Positions 62,677 through 64,000 of a stretch of DNA of 64,000 nt are shown one piece after another. Position 1 is the first letter of the stretch. Every line of letters begins with the position of its first letter. The stretch spans positions 310,001 to 374,000 of the forward strand of contig CAINNJ010000064.1 in the NCBI GenBank assembly GCA_903851195.1, given 5' to 3'. The notes below the pieces were generated by a model. It searched no databases. It was not told the DNA's origin and saw only the letters and a list, made by a program, of their open reading frames with translations. This DNA comes from an uncultured Acidobacteriia bacterium (GTDB lineage Bacteria; Acidobacteriota; Terriglobia; Bryobacterales; Bryobacteraceae). Made by a program: the position numbers and the translations under genes.

Positions 62677-64000
62677 TCAGTTTCCCTCGTCGGCAAGAAG
62701 GAAGTAATGATGCTCTTCGCTGCCAAGCAGCGTGGCCGGGCTCAGCACCTGCCAGTCGTGCTGATACACGATGCTCCCGGATAAACCTTGTTTCATGCTG
62801 GCCTCCACTGTTTCATCACCCGACGTTTGGGATACGGAAGGAGGGTCCTCGAATTCGGGCGGCCATGTAAAGGTCAGGCCGCCATCCACCGCAACCATCG
62901 CGTACAGCGTGAGGCCTTCGAAGGACAGACACCCCTGTGCGTATGCGCCCTTTTCATCGGAACCCGCCGAGATGTCCGACAGGAAGGTGGCTCGCCCCCC
63001 TAATTTGCCCTCCGCGCCGGCGTGAACAAACAGAACTTTGAAGTCGCCGCTGGCGTGCCCTTCAAGCGTCATTTCCAACTCTCCGCCCAGATGACCGTCC
63101 GCCTCGCCAGCCTGGAAACCGGCCTTCCGGTAAGCGAATTTCCCGTCTATCGTGCCCTTCGCCTCAAAGAAGATTTCCACATCGGCCTCTTTCCTCACGG
63201 CCTCGCGAAGCCGTTCTATCGCCTGGCCGATTGCCGGAAATTTCTTCACCAGAAACTCGACAATGTCGAGTCTTAGTGTCACCCGCACGAGGGGCGCAAA
63301 AGCCAGACTCCAGTCCGAGACAAACCCGCATTTCGGACTCGTCCCGATTTCCTTCCGGCCCCAGGAACCCTTGAACCGCAGTTGAGGCAAGTCGAACGAA
63401 ATCTCGACTCCGCCGAGTTCGGCACCCAGCCTGGTGAGGAACTTCGTTATCTTAAAAACAAGGGCGACTATGTTCAGAGCCCGGTTCAGATCCGATTTGA
63501 TCTCCCCGCCAAATTCCCTCTTCCTGCCGGTCACGGTAACCGCAACTTTACCGTTGAAATCCAGTTCCAGCGATTCCTCGCTCGTCGCGGCCGAGAGCGA
63601 AATGTCCACGTCCCACTGAATTTGCGGGTAAACCAGAACCGTCGCCGTAAGCGGTTGTGTCTGTTGGCAGGACTGAGTGCGGATCGTAAAAGTGTGCGGG
63701 CTCCAGGCGCCGCAGGAAGAAAACAGGTCGGCAAAGGACGCAAGCTGAGCCGACGGGTCGTGAGCAGCCCTGAAAACAAGCCGGGAGTCGGTTCTTGTTT
63801 CCACGGAGTCACACGGGTAAACGTCGAACACCTTGCCCTTGTGAATGGTGGTGCAGGGACCGGACAGAATCCTGGTGGTGCAGGTGATCGTTTCCCCGCC
63901 GTCGTCGATCACCTCAAATTCCGTCACTGGCGGCGACCCGTCACTTTTTCCCGGCGGCAGTTCCAGGGTAAATTTCCGTTCACCTTCGTGGCTGCACGCC
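62677..64000 (-). CDS. Unknown Cys-containing β-rich protein, partial (N-terminus beyond window edge)
   Basis: At least 441 residues; the frame stays open to the right edge, and a GTG at 63927 is probably internal because the codons before it continue in the same style ('KFTLELPPGKSDGSPPVTEF'). Cys residues are dense in the first 120 residues ('TCTTRILSGPCTTIH', 'LFSSCGAWSPHTF', 'IRTQSCQQTQ'). The middle has a hydrophobic-helical stretch ('NIVALVFKITKFLTRLGAEL') and the end is β-rich. No signal peptide can be judged because the start is missing. It lies in a block next to lysozyme and T6SS genes, so a T6SS cargo or adaptor role is possible but unproven. Confidence 0.6.
   Translation of the reverse strand, partial: ACSHEGERKFTLELPPGKSDGSPPVTEFEVIDDGGETITCTTRILSGPCTTIHKGKVFDVYPCDSVETRTDSRLVFRAAHDPSAQLASFADLFSSCGAWSPHTFTIRTQSCQQTQPLTATVLVYPQIQWDVDISLSAATSEESLELDFNGKVAVTVTGRKREFGGEIKSDLNRALNIVALVFKITKFLTRLGAELGGVEISFDLPQLRFKGSWGRKEIGTSPKCGFVSDWSLAFAPLVRVTLRLDIVEFLVKKFPAIGQAIERLREAVRKEADVEIFFEAKGTIDGKFAYRKAGFQAGEADGHLGGELEMTLEGHASGDFKVLFVHAGAEGKLGGRATFLSDISAGSDEKGAYAQGCLSFEGLTLYAMVAVDGGLTFTWPPEFEDPPSVSQTSGDETVEASMKQGLSGSIVYQHDWQVLSPATLLGSEEHHYFLLADEGN

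Overview
The window looks like the chromosome of an acidobacterium of the Bryobacterales/Solibacter type. The reasons are a TIGR03435-family gene (a family strongly expanded in Solibacter), a TonB receptor with an N-terminal carboxypeptidase-regulatory domain, many secreted hydrolases, a PEP-CTERM protein, and large eukaryote-like signalling proteins (Ser/Thr kinase, nSTAND-WD40) in GC-rich DNA. This placement is inference from gene content; no rRNA or tRNA gene was seen.

Layout. 1-3819 (minus): the 5' part of an AtzE/HpxY-type amidase, its translationally coupled AtzH/HpxZ partner and a siderophore-type TonB receptor. 4112-7303 (plus): a carboxylesterase, a DUF3500 protein and a coupled small EF-hand membrane protein. 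7304-11251: a tannin/gallate block, with a gallate dioxygenase and a tannase-family esterase divergent across 35 bp, then a dienelactone-hydrolase-like protein. 11252-16168: an accessory region with a 90-bp tandem repeat, a frameshifted nucleotidyltransferase, a remnant of a TIR-associated membrane protein, an NTPase remnant, a PD-(D/E)XK-like protein, and an intact two-gene operon of a TIR-domain membrane protein plus a coiled-coil membrane partner. 16622-22427: PEP-CTERM protein, fatty-acid-hydroxylase family protein, TIGR03435 protein, ThuA, creatininase and MmgE/PrpD proteins. 22498-29093 (plus): a SsuBCA-like ABC importer with an adenylate-forming-enzyme-like protein inserted in its operon, then a sugar-nucleotide 3,4-ketoisomerase, a DegT aminotransferase and a GT2 glycosyltransferase. 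29232-34966: a disordered protein, a Ser/Thr kinase with an altered DFG region, and an nSTAND1/coiled-coil/WD40 protein. 35010-45894 (minus): three secreted proteins, one of 3026 residues with 17 Cys-paired Ig-like modules. 46376-59772 (minus): a ten-gene type VI secretion operon, tssB-tssC-hcp-tagJ-tssA-tssE-tssF-tssG-clpV-vgrG. 60369-64000: a T4-lysozyme-like protein with no signal peptide, a convergent lipoprotein, and two unknown proteins, a plausible T6SS cargo/immunity block.

How it works together. The T6SS operon supplies sheath (TssB/C), tube (Hcp), baseplate (TssE/F/G, TssA), recycling ATPase (ClpV) and spike (VgrG). The membrane-complex genes tssJ/K/L/M are not in the window. The lysozyme and lipoprotein next door fit an effector and a periplasmic immunity protein. 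The tannase and gallate dioxygenase would release and then ring-cleave gallate. The TIR operon with decayed relatives beside it is the best candidate for an undescribed defence-type system.

Several genes have a -10-like hexamer only 6-9 nt before the start codon, which suggests leaderless transcripts and helped to choose starts.
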